From assembly GCF_028816455.1 (NCBI RefSeq), contig NZ_CP118246.1, forward strand, positions 2,990,501 through 3,054,500: DNA of 64,000 bases, read 5' to 3'. Shown here one piece after another: positions 1-9,815 of the stretch. The notes beneath the pieces were generated by a model that saw only the letters and a list, made by a program, of their open reading frames with translations, searched no databases and was not told the origin of the DNA. Positions within the stretch are counted from its first letter, which is position 1. The number at the start of each line of letters is the position of its first letter. This stretch comes from Devosia algicola (lineage in GTDB: Bacteria; Pseudomonadota; Alphaproteobacteria; Rhizobiales; Devosiaceae). Both the position numbers and the translations under genes were made by a program.

Positions 1-363
1 GGCTGGAACATCGATCAGATCAAGGAACTTGGTATCGATATCGAGATCGATGATTTTGGCACCGGTTACGCCTCCATCGTCTCGCTGCAAAAACTGCGCC
101 CCAAGAGGCTCAAGATCGACCGGCAACTTGTCAGACCCATCGTCAATGATCCAGCCCAACGGCGCCTGGTCCAGTCCATCGTCGACATCGGGAAATCGCT
201 GGATATCGCTGTGGTCGCCGAAGGCGTTGAAACCATGGACCACGCTCGCGTCCTGGGTGATCTGGGTTGCGACATATTGCAGGGTTATATATTCGCCCGC
301 CCGATGAGCGCCGACGATCTGGCGCTCTTCGTTACCGCCCAGCGATGGCGCACAGCCGTTTAG
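1..363 (+). CDS. EAL-domain cyclic-di-GMP phosphodiesterase, C-terminal part (5' end outside window)
   Basis: The first 120 codons are open in frame 1 and end at a TAG. They contain the second half of an EAL domain: DDFGTGY (the loop-6 region that binds metal and supports catalysis), KIDRQ, EGVET and the closing QGYIFARP motif. EAL proteins hydrolyse cyclic-di-GMP to pGpG and so favour motility over biofilm. All catalytic-half motifs visible here are intact, so the domain is probably active. Upstream GGDEF, PAS or membrane segments cannot be seen. The gene converges on dppF with a 4-bp overlap of coding ends. Confidence 0.9.
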   Translation, partial: GWNIDQIKELGIDIEIDDFGTGYASIVSLQKLRPKRLKIDRQLVRPIVNDPAQRRLVQSIVDIGKSLDIAVVAEGVETMDHARVLGDLGCDILQGYIFARPMSADDLALFVTAQRWRTAV

Positions 364-1187
364 GCCGCCGATTTTCGCGCCAGCCGCGCCTTGATGCTGC
401 TGATATCGGTGCGCGGCGTCGCTGCAAAAAGGGTGCGGGTATAGTCGTGCTGGGGGTCCTCAAATACCGCGTCGCGACTACCATGTTCGACCACTTCGCC
501 AAAATACATCACCATGACCTCATCGGCGATATAGCGCACCACGGACAAATCGTGACTGATAAATACAAAGGTTAGGCCGAACTCGTCCTGCAAATCCTTG
601 AGCAGGTTGAGGATCTGCGCCTGCACCGAAAGATCGAGCGCCGACACCGGTTCGTCGAGCACCAGAAATGATGGGTTGAGCATCAGGGCCCGGGCAATGG
701 CGATGCGCTGGCGCTGCCCACCCGAAAACATGTGCGGATAGCGATTAAAGTGTTCTTCCTGCAGACCCACCTTGAGCAGCATGGTCATCGCCTTGTCGCG
801 CCGCTCCGCCGGGCTCATCGAGGTGTTGAGCAACAAGGGTTCGGCCAGCACCGAGCCGATTTTCTGGCGCGGATTGAGCGACCCATAGGGGTTTTGAAAA
901 ACGATTTGCACCTTGCGGCGCAGCGCTGCGCTCACCCCATGACGCGCCTCCACCGTCGCTCCATCGACAATGATCTCGCCTGATGTCTGCTGGTCGATCA
1001 GCGTAATCATCCGGGCCAGCGTCGACTTGCCACAGCCGCTTTCCCCCACCACAGCCAGCGTCTTGCCCTTTTCAAGGGTAAAGCTGACATCCTTGACCGC
1101 ATGAACCACTTTGGCCGGGCGAAACGGCCCACCGCTCGACACATAGTCGCGCCGAAGGTTTTTGACTTCAAGAACCGGCACACTCAT
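360..1187 (-). CDS. dppF: Dipeptide/oligopeptide ABC transporter ATP-binding protein DppF
   Basis: A 275-residue ABC ATPase of the peptide/nickel family. Walker [10 protein letters not shown] lies at residues 48-56, the Q-loop glutamine is near 98, the signature SGGQRQR is at 155-161, Walker B FLVLDEP at 174-180, and the H-loop histidine near 212. It would energise the importer as a heterodimer with DppD at the inner membrane. It is the last gene of the dppABCDF operon and overlaps dppD by 4 bp, which suggests translational coupling. The substrate may be dipeptides, or heme or delta-aminolevulinate as for some Dpp systems; sequence alone does not decide. Confidence 0.92.
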   Translation of the reverse strand: MSVPVLEVKNLRRDYVSSGGPFRPAKVVHAVKDVSFTLEKGKTLAVVGESGCGKSTLARMITLIDQQTSGEIIVDGATVEARHGVSAALRRKVQIVFQNPYGSLNPRQKIGSVLAEPLLLNTSMSPAERRDKAMTMLLKVGLQEEHFNRYPHMFSGGQRQRIAIARALMLNPSFLVLDEPVSALDLSVQAQILNLLKDLQDEFGLTFVFISHDLSVVRYIADEVMVMYFGEVVEHGSRDAVFEDPQHDYTRTLFAATPRTDISSIKARLARKSAA

Positions 1188-2029
1188 CGAGACATTCCCC
1201 CGTCGGTGTCCTCAAAATCAGCCACGGTGGGCAGCCTATCCCCAACCGCGTTTTCAGGCAGGGCCGATAACAATGCCCGCGTATAATTGGATTGCGGATT
1301 TTCAAACAGCGACAGGACGTCAGCTTCCTCCATCTTGTTGCCCTTATATTGCACGATCACCCGATCCGCCGTTTCAGCAACCACCCCCATATCGTGGGTG
1401 ATCATGATCAGCGCCATGCCATAGCGATCCTGCAGGCTCACCAATAGATCCAGAATCTGCTTCTGGATGGTCACGTCGAGTGCCGTGGTCGGCTCGTCCG
1501 CGATCAATAGTTTTGGGTCGCACGCAATCGCCATGGCGATCATTACGCGTTGGCATTGTCCGCCCGACATCTGGTGCGGGAATGCCCCCAACCGCTCGGC
1601 CCCATCGGTGATCCCGACCATTTGCAACAGTTCGACCGCCCGCTGCCGTGCGGCGTTGCCGCGCAGGCCCATATGTTGGTTCAACACCTCTTCGATCTGA
1701 AAACCAATGGTGAAACAGGGGTTGAGGCTGGCAATCGGCTCCTGGAAAATCATGGCGATTTCCTTGCCGATGATGGCGCGCTTTTGGTTCGCCGGCATTG
1801 CCAGAAGGTCCTTGCCCTCAAAGTTCATTACATCAGCGGTGACAGTCGCCGTGGCCGGCAACAGTCCCATAACGGCCAGCATCGCCACTGATTTGCCCGA
1901 TCCGCTCTCGCCAACAATCGCCAGCACTTCGCGCCCGTCGACCGACACATCAATCCCGTCAACCGCCTTGAACAGGCCCGCTGCCGTATCGAACGCCACG
2001 GTCAGATTCTTGATTTCCAACATCGCCAT
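1184..2029 (-). CDS. dppD: Dipeptide/oligopeptide ABC transporter ATP-binding protein DppD
   Basis: A 281-residue ABC ATPase. Walker A GESGSGKS is at 40-47, signature SGGQCQR at 155-161 and Walker B LLIADEP at 174-180, followed by TTALDVTIQ typical of DppD/OppD. It pairs with DppF. It is shorter than many DppD proteins, which run to about 320 residues because of a C-terminal oligopeptide-binding extension with conserved cysteines; that extension is absent here. Four bases separate its start from the dppC stop and it overlaps dppF by 4 bp. Confidence 0.92.
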   Translation of the reverse strand: MAMLEIKNLTVAFDTAAGLFKAVDGIDVSVDGREVLAIVGESGSGKSVAMLAVMGLLPATATVTADVMNFEGKDLLAMPANQKRAIIGKEIAMIFQEPIASLNPCFTIGFQIEEVLNQHMGLRGNAARQRAVELLQMVGITDGAERLGAFPHQMSGGQCQRVMIAMAIACDPKLLIADEPTTALDVTIQKQILDLLVSLQDRYGMALIMITHDMGVVAETADRVIVQYKGNKMEEADVLSLFENPQSNYTRALLSALPENAVGDRLPTVADFEDTDGGMSR

Positions 2030-2033
2030 GGCC

Positions 2034-2954
2034 TCAGCTCCGCTTCAGTTTCGGATCGAGTGCATCGCGCAACCCGTCGCCCACCAGATTGATCGCCAAA
2101 ACGGTGATCAGAATGGCTAGCCCTGGAAAGGTGACAACCCATGGCGCACGCAGGATGAATTCGCGCGCTGTGGCCAGCATCGTGCCCCATTCAGGCGTCG
2201 GCGGCTGCGCCCCCATACCCAAAAAACCCAATGCCGCAGCTTCCAGAATCGCATTGGAAAACGAAAGCGTTGCCTGAACGATCAGCGGCGCCACGCAATT
2301 GGGCAAAATCGTGATTAGCATCAGCCGAATGTGGCCTGCCCCGGCCACCTTGGCCGAAGTGACATATTCGCGGCTTTTTTCCGCCATCACCGCCGCACGG
2401 GCCAATCGGGCAAAGTGTGGCTGTAGTACCAGCGCGATCGCCAGCATGGCATTGAACAGCCCCGGCCCTAATATCGCCACCAGAACCAGTGCCAATAATA
2501 GCGATGGGAAGGCGAGGATAATATCCATTAGCCGCATGATCACGGCATCGACCCAACCGCCGAAATAGCCCGCAAGCACCCCCAGCGTCACCCCGACACT
2601 GAGAGCGACCGTCACCACCACCAGCCCAATAAACAGGGAATAGCGCGAACCATGGATCAGCCGCGAAAGCATGTCGCGCCCCACAGGGTCCGTGCCCAAA
2701 AGGAAGCTCAACGATCCACCATCCTCCCAGGCGGGCGGCACCAGCAGGGCATCGCGGAACTGCTCGTCTGGTGAGTAAGGCGCCAATACCGGCGCAAATA
2801 TCGCCACCAGCACCAACAATATGCAAACTACCAAGCCGATAACCGCACCGCGATTGATCGAAAAATAGTGCCAGAATTCGGCTAGCGCCGCGCCACGCCC
2901 GAGCTTTTGCGTTTCTGGCGCGACCGGTTCCGTGCCTGTTGTGGTTTGGCTCAT
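2034..2954 (-). CDS. dppC: Dipeptide ABC transporter permease DppC
   Basis: A 306-residue inner-membrane permease of the BPD_transp_1 family with the extra N-terminal region usual for DppC/OppC. Visible landmarks are the first membrane segment after IGLVVCILL, the LLGTDPVGRDMLSRLIHGSR stretch that marks OppC/DppC proteins, the EAA-type cytoplasmic loop REYVTSAKVAGAG, and the closing GDGLRDALDPK. It forms the translocation pore with DppB. Its stop directly precedes dppD and its start is adjacent to the dppB stop. Confidence 0.92.
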   Translation of the reverse strand: MSQTTTGTEPVAPETQKLGRGAALAEFWHYFSINRGAVIGLVVCILLVLVAIFAPVLAPYSPDEQFRDALLVPPAWEDGGSLSFLLGTDPVGRDMLSRLIHGSRYSLFIGLVVVTVALSVGVTLGVLAGYFGGWVDAVIMRLMDIILAFPSLLLALVLVAILGPGLFNAMLAIALVLQPHFARLARAAVMAEKSREYVTSAKVAGAGHIRLMLITILPNCVAPLIVQATLSFSNAILEAAALGFLGMGAQPPTPEWGTMLATAREFILRAPWVVTFPGLAILITVLAINLVGDGLRDALDPKLKRS

Positions 2955-3962
2955 TTAGCGCACCCTTATGCGCGGATTGATCACCGCATACAAAATATCG
3001 ACCAGAAGATTCACCGCCATGACCACCAGCGCGATCAGCAAAAGCCCGCTCTGCACCACCACATAGTCGCGCTTGGATATCGACTCGATCATCCACTTGC
3101 CGATCCCCGGCCAGGAAAATATCGTCTCGGTCAGAATGGCGCCGGCCATTAACAAACCAACCTGCAAGCCGATGGTGGTGACCACCGGAATCATAGCATT
3201 GCGCAGGGCATGTACATTGACCACGCGGCCCGGCGACAGGCCCTTGGCGCGCGCCGTACGCACATAATCCTCGCCCAATACCTCAAGCATCGCCGAACGC
3301 GTCTGGCGCGCTATAACAGCCAGCGGAATGGTGCCAAGTACCACGGCCGGCAGGATCAGATGCCGCACCGCCGAAACAAACGCCGGCCAATTGCCATAAA
3401 GCAGCGTATCGACCAGCATGAACCCGGTTATCGGGCGGAAAAAGTAGCTCAGCGCTATCCGCCCCGAGACCGGGGTCCAGCCCAGATAGCCGGAAAAGAA
3501 GATAATCAGCAGCAACCCCCACCAGAAGATCGGCATCGAATAGCCTGTCAGCGCTACCCCCATGGTCATCTGATCAAACCAGGAGCCGCGCTTGACTGCT
3601 GCAAAAATCCCCGCCGGTATGCCCAGCAGAATGGCCAGCATCATGGCAAACAGCGACAGTTCAATCGTCGCGGGAAATAACGACAGAAAATCAACGATCA
3701 CCGGCCGTTTTGTCGATAGCGATATGCCGAAGTCGCCGTGCAGCACGCCCCAGACATACTGAAAATACTGGGTCCAGATGGGTTGGTTGAAGCCAAACTG
3801 CTCCCTCAGAATTTCATAGCGTTCCGGCGACACGCCATGTTGCCCCGCCATGGCCAGGATCGGGTCCCCCGGCAACAAGCGGATAAAGGCAAACGAGGCA
3901 ATGGTGATGCCAATCACGGTCGGCACGATCAGTGCCAGCTTATGCAAAATGTAGCGGAGCAT
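2955..3962 (-). CDS. dppB: Dipeptide ABC transporter permease DppB
   Basis: A permease of 335 residues starting MLRYILHKL, the usual DppB N-terminus. An upstream in-frame start would add 15 atypical residues, so I chose the internal ATG. LLPGDPI near residue 33, the EAA loop DYVRTARAKGL and the terminal LLVDILYAVINPRIR motif are characteristic. It sits between dppA and dppC in the standard order. The 64-bp gap to the dppA stop is the longest within the operon. Confidence 0.92.
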   Translation of the reverse strand: MLRYILHKLALIVPTVIGITIASFAFIRLLPGDPILAMAGQHGVSPERYEILREQFGFNQPIWTQYFQYVWGVLHGDFGISLSTKRPVIVDFLSLFPATIELSLFAMMLAILLGIPAGIFAAVKRGSWFDQMTMGVALTGYSMPIFWWGLLLIIFFSGYLGWTPVSGRIALSYFFRPITGFMLVDTLLYGNWPAFVSAVRHLILPAVVLGTIPLAVIARQTRSAMLEVLGEDYVRTARAKGLSPGRVVNVHALRNAMIPVVTTIGLQVGLLMAGAILTETIFSWPGIGKWMIESISKRDYVVVQSGLLLIALVVMAVNLLVDILYAVINPRIRVR

Positions 3963-4026
3963 GGTTGCCCTGATAAATGAGAGCGGCGCCGAAACGGCGC
4001 CGCCCAATGTCAGCTAACGATCAGTC

Positions 4027-5621
4027 TTACTCGGTAACATCGACATTGTCGAAGCGATGGATGCCCAGCGGGTCCATCGTAAAGCCGGTTACGCGCTTGC
4101 TCATCGGCATGAACACCTTGGAGTGGGCAAGGGTCAGGGCAGGCGCCTGTTCCTTGAATACCACCTGCGCCTGCTCATAGAGCTTGGTGCGTTCGGCAAT
4201 GTCCGAAGTGGTCTTGGCGTCCTGGATCAGCTTTTCAAAGTCTGGGTCACACCAACTTGAATAGTTGGAAACCCCGATGGCCGAACAGGAGAACAAGGTG
4301 GCAAAGAAATTGTCCGGATCACCATTGTCACCAGTCCAACCGATCTGGAAGGCACCTGGGCGATCCTTCTGCTTGCCGCGTTCGCGATATTCGGTCCATT
4401 CATACGAAACGATATTGGCTTTGACCCCAACTGCAGCCCAATCGGACTGGATGAGTTCAGCAACACGCTGCGCATTCGGATTGTACGGACGGCTGACTGG
4501 CATGGCCCAGAGATCAAGCGTCAGATCTTTGACGCCAGCTTTTTCCAGCAGCGCTTTGGCGGCATCTGGATCATAGGCGTCGTCCTTGACTGCGGTATTG
4601 TAGGACCACATCGTGGGGGGATCAGATTGACGGCCGGCTGCCCGGCGCCCTGATAGACCGCATCAATGATCGCATCCTTGTTGATGGCCATGTTGAGCGC
4701 CTTGCGCACGTCAACATTGTCCATCGGTGCAACCGTGGTGTTGTAGGACATGTAGCCGATATTCAGGCCTTCCTGCGACATCACATTCAGATTGGGATCG
4801 GACTGCAGATCAGCAATATCGGCCGGATTTGGATAGGGCATGATATCGCATTCGCCAGCTTTCAGCTTTTGAACCCGCACTGCCGGATCGGTAGTGATGG
4901 CAAAGATCAGATCGTCAATGGCAACCTTGCCGGCCCAATAGTCGGGGAAGGCCTTGTAGCGGATAACCGCGTCGGTCTGGTAGTCGACAAACTCGAATGG
5001 ACCCGTACCGATCGGCTGGCTGGCCAGCAGTTCCTCGGTGCCTGCAGCCTCAAGCTGGTCAGCATATTCCTTGGACATGATCGAGGCGAAATCCATGCCC
5101 AGATTGGCCAACATCGGCGCATTGGGTTCGGTCAGCGTGAACTTGACCGTCAGATCATCGACCTTTTCGATGGATTTGAGATATTTGGGCATGTCCATGC
5201 CCTGGAAATAGTCCCAGCTGATGCCATCGAGATAATTGTAATAGGCGTTGTCTTCCTTCCACTGCCGCTCAAACGAGAAGATCACATCGTCGGCGTTGAA
5301 GTCACGCGTCGGGGTGAAATAGGACGTGGTATGAAATTTAACGCCCGGACGCAGGTGGAAAGTATATTCCAGCCCATCATCGGACACTTCCCAGCTTTCA
5401 GCCAGAGCGGGTTCGATCGATGTGCCACCATGTTTGAATTCAACCAGACGGTTGTACATGGTACGCGAGGAGGCGTCGAAATCATTGCCGCCAGTGGTTG
5501 GCCCCGGATCGAAATGGGCTGGTGATGCTTCTGAACAATAGACCAGTTGCTTGGCCTGCGCAGCGCCCACGCTCAATGCCAGCACGGCGGTCGCCGCCAG
5601 CAGGCTTTTCATAAATGTCAT
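4027..5621 (-). CDS. dppA: Dipeptide-binding periplasmic protein DppA (one-base frameshift at 4615-4620)
   Basis: A family-5 solute-binding protein of 531 residues once a shift is repaired. The start ATG gives MTFMKSLL followed by a signal peptide cleaved after AAQA. The N-terminal 349 or so residues read in one frame to NLIPP, then the product continues in another frame at TMWSYNTAVKDD. The break falls in a run of six C (minus strand); seven C would give Ile-Pro-Pro-Thr-Met and an uninterrupted protein. The FSCSAIGVSNYSSWCD segment matches the disulfide region of DppA. It is the first gene of dppABCDF and delivers dipeptides or heme-like ligands to DppBC. Confidence 0.88.
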
Positions 5622-5712
5622 GATTGTGTCTCCCAAACGAATGTGTGCCACGGTATTGCTCCGTGGCTTGGCCCCCAGCAAAGCGCTTTTTTGCGGGCAG
5701 CGCAATGGGCTT

Positions 5713-5728
5713 TTGACCAATTGGTCAA
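5713..5728. promoter_or_regulatory. Perfect 16-bp palindrome upstream of dppA
   Basis: TTGACCAATTGGTCAA reads identically on both strands and lies about 92 bp upstream of the dppA start codon and 67 bp upstream of the VOC gene on the other strand. Its position and symmetry suggest a repressor or activator operator between the divergent genes. The GGTC/GACC core is common in operators of GntR-type regulators, but no regulator is encoded next to it. TTGACC could also serve as a -35 box. Confidence 0.5.
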
Positions 5729-5794
5729 TCTGTTGACCGTCGCGCCCCCCTGTGCGGACTTGACCCATCTGCACCAGAGTGCTCGAAATGGCCG

Positions 5795-6190
5795 ATGACC
5801 CAAGCCATTGCCACCGTCGCGCTCATTGTTGCCGACTATGATGAGGCGATTGCCTTTTATTGTGAAATACTGGGCTTTACCCTACGCAGTGACGACGATC
5901 AGGGTGATGGCAAGCGCTGGGTTGTCGTGGCGCCCAACGGGCCGGGCGCACAATTGCTGCTGGCACGGGCCGACAATTCCGCCCAAAAAGCCGCTATTGG
6001 CAATCAGGCCGGCGGTCGGGTAGCATTCTTTCTTGAAACCGACGACTTTGCCGCCGAACACGCCTGCATGTGCGCCAAGGGTGTGCGTTTTATTGAACAG
6101 CCGCGCAACGAACCCTATGGCACGGTTGCGGTATTTGAGGATCTTTACGCTAACAAATGGGATCTTATTGAACCTAAGCGCCAAGACTGA
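5795..6190 (+). CDS. VOC-family (glyoxalase/bleomycin-resistance fold) protein
   Basis: A 131-residue protein with a single beta-alpha-beta-beta-beta unit repeated twice, as in vicinal-oxygen-chelate proteins. It begins IATVALIVADYDEAIAFYCEILGF, the standard N-terminal VOC module, and ends FEDLYANKWDLIEP, where the glutamate and aspartate could be metal ligands. The substrate is not evident. It is followed 39 bp later by an aldo/keto reductase, with which it is probably co-transcribed; such pairs often detoxify aldehydes, but that is inference. Confidence 0.8.
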   Translation: MTQAIATVALIVADYDEAIAFYCEILGFTLRSDDDQGDGKRWVVVAPNGPGAQLLLARADNSAQKAAIGNQAGGRVAFFLETDDFAAEHACMCAKGVRFIEQPRNEPYGTVAVFEDLYANKWDLIEPKRQD

Positions 6191-6229
6191 CGTTCCTCTG
6201 ACAAGCGTCAATTTCCAAGGAGAGTTATT

Positions 6230-7157
6230 ATGTCACGTCGCCCTCTCGGCCGATCAGAGCTTGTTATCGAACCGCTGGTATTGGGCGGCAATGTTTTTGG
6301 CTGGACTGTGGATCAGAGCACCGGGTTTGACGTGCTTGATGCCTATGTCGATCAGGGCTTTACCGCCATCGACACCGCCGATGTCTATGGCAAGGGCAAG
6401 TCCGAAACCATGATTGGGGAATGGTTGAAGGCGCGCGGAAATCGCGAAAGCCTGCATATTTTCACAAAACTTGGCGGCGAGATGGCACCTGACAAGTCGG
6501 GCCTCAAGGCTGATTATGTCAAACAGGCGGTCGAGGACTCGCTCAAGCGCTTGCAGACCGATTATATCGACCTTTATCAAAGCCATAAGCCCGATCCTGA
6601 CACCCCTCACGAAGAGACGCTCGAGGCCTTTGATGTCTTGATCCGGTCCGGCAAGGTGCGGGTGATCGGTTCGTCCAATTTTACTGCCGAGATGATCGAA
6701 AAGGCCCATGAGACCTCCGTCATCAAATCGCTGCCGCGCTATGAGACCGAACAGCCCGAATATAATCTTTACGACCGCGAAAAATTCGAGGGGCCGCTCC
6801 AACAGCTCGCCATCGACCAGGAAGTTGGCATCATTACCTATTTCAGCCTGGCCGCGGGATTTCTGACGGGAAAATACCGGTCGGACAATGATTTCGACAA
6901 AAGCCCGCGTGGCGCGCGCATGGAAAAATATCTAAACCCCAAGGGCTTTGCCATTCTCAAGGCGCTGGATGATATCGCCAAAGCCCACGATGCCACGTCC
7001 GCCGAAGTGTCCCTGGCATGGCTCGTGGCCCAACCCGGCGTGACCGCCCCCATCGCCTCGGCAACCTCGGTAGGCTCAGGTCGAGAGCTTGGCCAAGGGT
7101 GTTCGTCTGGAACTGGATGACGCCGAGTTGACGCGCCTCACCGACGCGGGGAAATAA
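6230..7157 (+). CDS. Aldo/keto reductase (frameshift at 7072-7077)
   Basis: A NAD(P)H-dependent oxidoreductase, 308 residues after repair. Catalytic residues are visible: Asp and Tyr in DTADVYGKGKSE, Lys in FTKLGG and His in LYQSHKPD. The first 270 residues read in one frame to IASATSV; the C-terminal AQVESLAKGVRLELDDAELTRL lies in the next frame and ends at 7157. The shift sits at AGGCTC; removing one G restores GTA-GCT-CAG. The family reduces aldehydes and ketones to alcohols. A GAGG Shine-Dalgarno precedes the start. Confidence 0.88.
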
Positions 7158-7198
7158 TATTTCGGGGGCTCCAGCCGAGCCTCCCAAAGGTCCTCAGC

Positions 7199-8137
7199 CT
7201 ACCATTCGAATGGCGCTGCATTGTTGCGCGCGCCCAGTAAAAACGCGTCGGCGGTCAGGCGCAGCGGCGCATCCAGCACCTCGCTTTCCCGGTTCTCGAG
7301 CAGCACGGCGAAACGATCATATATCCGCTCATATTCTTCCGATGGCGCCTCAACCGCGACGTCACCATTGACCTTGAGCACCCGCCCACCCTTTTCGAGT
7401 GAGAGCCTGTCGCCGCGAACGGTCTCGACCTTGATCGTCCACACTTCGCCGTCTTCCTCAAGCCAGTTGAACCCGGCACTCATCTGCGGCTGATGAATTT
7501 GCCCCGACTTGAATACGATCTGTGCATCAACCGGTGTCTGTCGATTGGCCGGAAAACTAAGCTCAGCGCTTTGTACAAACACCGGGAACGGCATGATTTT
7601 GGTAAAGATCGACAAGGCATTAATGCCGGGGTCGCACACCCCAAAGCCACCCGGCTCCCACACCCAGTCCTGCCCCGGATGCCATTTGCGCACGTTCTCG
7701 CGCCAGTCAATTCGCACCGATTTGACTCCGTCGGCGGCCAGCATGTCGCGCGCCTTGTCAACAGCGGCATTATATTGCGAGTGCCAGGTTTGAAACAGCA
7801 CCCGCTCCTTGGCTCTGGCATAGGCCACCAGATCATCCAGTTCGGAAATGGTGGTCGTGGGCGGCTTTTCCATCATCACGTCCATGCCCGCGTCCAACGC
7901 CTCACGCACCAGAGCGTGGCGGACGCCTGGCGGCGTGCAGATGGATACCAGCTTGACCTCGGGCATTCCCGTATAAAGCTCGGCCGCCGTCCGGAACACC
8001 GGCTTGTCGCCATGCGCGACCCCACGCCCCGATACCGTCGCGGCGACTTCAAAATCGTCGCTCTGGTCAATCACCGGCAAATGCTGATCCTGTGCGATCT
8101 TGCCTACGCCGATAACTGCAATCTTCTTCTTGGCCAT
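7199..8137 (-). CDS. Gfo/Idh/MocA-family dehydrogenase resembling D-galactose/L-arabinose 1-dehydrogenase
   Basis: A 312-residue oxidoreductase. The N-terminal Rossmann motif is GVGKIAQDQHLP and the catalytic lysine lies in MEKPP. The block KWHPGQDWVWEPGGFGVCDPGINALS matches the substrate-binding region I recall from the galactose and arabinose 1-dehydrogenases of Azospirillum and rhizobia, which oxidise the sugar to a lactone in non-phosphorylative pathways. I chose the ATG of MAKKKIAVIG, which has GGGG at good spacing; a GTG three codons upstream is possible. Its convergent neighbour is the aldo/keto reductase. Confidence 0.82.
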   Translation of the reverse strand: MAKKKIAVIGVGKIAQDQHLPVIDQSDDFEVAATVSGRGVAHGDKPVFRTAAELYTGMPEVKLVSICTPPGVRHALVREALDAGMDVMMEKPPTTTISELDDLVAYARAKERVLFQTWHSQYNAAVDKARDMLAADGVKSVRIDWRENVRKWHPGQDWVWEPGGFGVCDPGINALSIFTKIMPFPVFVQSAELSFPANRQTPVDAQIVFKSGQIHQPQMSAGFNWLEEDGEVWTIKVETVRGDRLSLEKGGRVLKVNGDVAVEAPSEEYERIYDRFAVLLENRESEVLDAPLRLTADAFLLGARNNAAPFEW

Positions 8138-8207
8138 ATCCAACACCCCGAAACTTGCGGGTTTTAGAACAGATCAGCGCCAGATTGTGAAGCCGCTTTA
8201 GGCCAAA

Positions 8208-8567
8208 TCAGGCCACCGGGCCCGCTGGCGGTTGCCAAAGCTCGATTGGATTGCCTTCAGGATCATGAATGCGGGCAAACCGCCCGGTCTCGACCGTGTC
8301 CCATTCATCTGGCCGGGTTTCCACTGCAATATCGGCGGCCTTGAGTTGGCTGATCAACCCGTCCAGATCATCGACACGAAAATTGATCATCCACTGCTTG
8401 GCCGACGGAAAATAGTCGGTGTCGGCGGCAAAGGGCGAAAACACTGTATAGCCCGCCTCTGTCTGCCAGAGCCCGGTCACGCCCAGATGCTGTTCGTACC
8501 AGGTCGACAGCCCGTCCTTGTCAGCAGCGCGAAAAAACACGCCACCGATGCCCACTGCCTTGGCCAT
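8208..8567 (-). CDS. VOC-family protein
   Basis: A 119-residue VOC protein. GIGGVFFRAADKDGLSTWYEQHLGV is the N-terminal module, and the C-terminal FARIHDPEGNPIELWQP carries the usual DPEGNxIELW signature, whose Glu is a metal ligand in glyoxalase relatives. The role is unknown. It lies between the sugar dehydrogenase and the glycerate kinase on the same strand, with 9 bp separating it from the kinase stop, so the three may be one transcript. Confidence 0.82.
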   Translation of the reverse strand: MAKAVGIGGVFFRAADKDGLSTWYEQHLGVTGLWQTEAGYTVFSPFAADTDYFPSAKQWMINFRVDDLDGLISQLKAADIAVETRPDEWDTVETGRFARIHDPEGNPIELWQPPAGPVA

Positions 8568-8576
8568 GCACGCCTC

Positions 8577-9815
8577 CTATCGAATGATGATCGCTCGGAA
8601 ATCATTGACATTGGTCCCGGTTGGCCCGGTGATCAGCAGGTCGCCAATCGCGGCAAATGCTGAATAGGCATCATTATTGGCCAATGCGGCCAGCGGATCA
8701 ATCCCCACCGCCCGCATACGGTTGGCGCTGGTGCCATCCACAAATGCACCCGCATTATCCTCCGACCCGTCAATCCCGTCAGTGTCGGCCGCCAATGCTG
8801 TAATGCCGCTGGTGCCATCCAGTCCAATGGCAAGCGCCAGCAGGAACTCGCCATTGCGCCCGCCACGCCCTTTGCCGCGCAGTGTTACCGTGGTTTCACC
8901 GCCCGATAGTAATACCACCGGTTTGGCGAACGGCTGGTTGCGCATACTCACTTCGCGCGCCATCGCCGCATGCACCTGTGCCACGTCGCGCGCCTCCCCT
9001 TCAATGGAGTCCGAAAGGATCGCCGCTTCGATGCCGCGTTGGCGTACCAATGCTGCCGCCGTTGACAGCGACAGCGCCGCCGAGGCAATGGTGCGCACGC
9101 TATTATTGGCAAATCGTGGATCATCCGAACGAGGCGCCAAATTGTCCTCACCCGCCAGAAGGTGTGCCGCCGCCGCTGGCAGCTTCAATTTATAGAGATC
9201 GACATATTTGCGCGCCAGCGCCCGATCGCCACTCTGAGCAAGGGTTGGGCCCGACGCCACCACCGCTGGATCGTCGCCGGGCACATCCGATACCACCAGG
9301 GTCGCCACCGTCGCTGGCGCGGCCTGGATGGCCAATCTGCCACCCTTGATCGTTGAAAACTGGTTACGCACCAGGTTCATCACCGAAATCGGGGCGCCGG
9401 AGGCCAGCAATGCCTGATTGATCGCCTGTTCGTCGGCCAGACTCATCCCTGCTGCGGGCGCTGGCAGCAGTGACGAACCGCCGCCCGAAATTAGCGCCAC
9501 CACCAGATCATCACGGCCAAGGCCCGAAACCTGCTCCATGATTCGGCGTGCGGCCAGATAACCGGCTTCGTCGGGCACCGGGTGCGCCGCCTCGACAATT
9601 TCGATGCACTCGCAGGCTTCGGCATAGCCATAGCGTGTCACCACCAGCCCGCTGATCGGACCGTCCCAGGCCCTTTCAAACGCCCGTGCCATCTGGGCTG
9701 AAGCCTTGCCAGCGCCAATGACAATGGTCTTGCCCTTGGGTTTGGCGGGCAAATTTTCTTTGACCGCAAGGCTCGGTTGCGCCATGGCAACGGCGTGACC
9801 AAACAGGCTCTTCAA
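8577..9815 (-). CDS. Glycerate 2-kinase (DUF4147 plus MOFRL domains)
   Basis: A 412-residue type-II glycerate kinase, also annotated as hydroxypyruvate reductase TtuD in some genomes. The N-terminal DUF4147 domain contains GAGKASAQMARAFE and SGGGSSLLPAPA, followed by RNQFSTIKGGRLA. The C-terminal MOFRL domain has LLSGGETTVTL, GRNGEFLLALA and DTDGIDG. It phosphorylates D-glycerate to 2-phosphoglycerate, feeding products of sugar-acid or glyoxylate pathways into glycolysis. That suits the adjacent sugar dehydrogenase. The 5' end is divergent from the DUF1045-phnMN cluster. Confidence 0.9.
   Translation of the reverse strand: MKSLFGHAVAMAQPSLAVKENLPAKPKGKTIVIGAGKASAQMARAFERAWDGPISGLVVTRYGYAEACECIEIVEAAHPVPDEAGYLAARRIMEQVSGLGRDDLVVALISGGGSSLLPAPAAGMSLADEQAINQALLASGAPISVMNLVRNQFSTIKGGRLAIQAAPATVATLVVSDVPGDDPAVVASGPTLAQSGDRALARKYVDLYKLKLPAAAAHLLAGEDNLAPRSDDPRFANNSVRTIASAALSLSTAAALVRQRGIEAAILSDSIEGEARDVAQVHAAMAREVSMRNQPFAKPVVLLSGGETTVTLRGKGRGGRNGEFLLALAIGLDGTSGITALAADTDGIDGSEDNAGAFVDGTSANRMRAVGIDPLAALANNDAYSAFAAIGDLLITGPTGTNVNDFRAIIIR

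Noticed and set aside
29..575. Overlapping frames inside the EAL tail and dppF
   Set aside because: They are shadows: the EAL reading in frame 1 and the dppF reading on the minus strand carry the conserved motifs.
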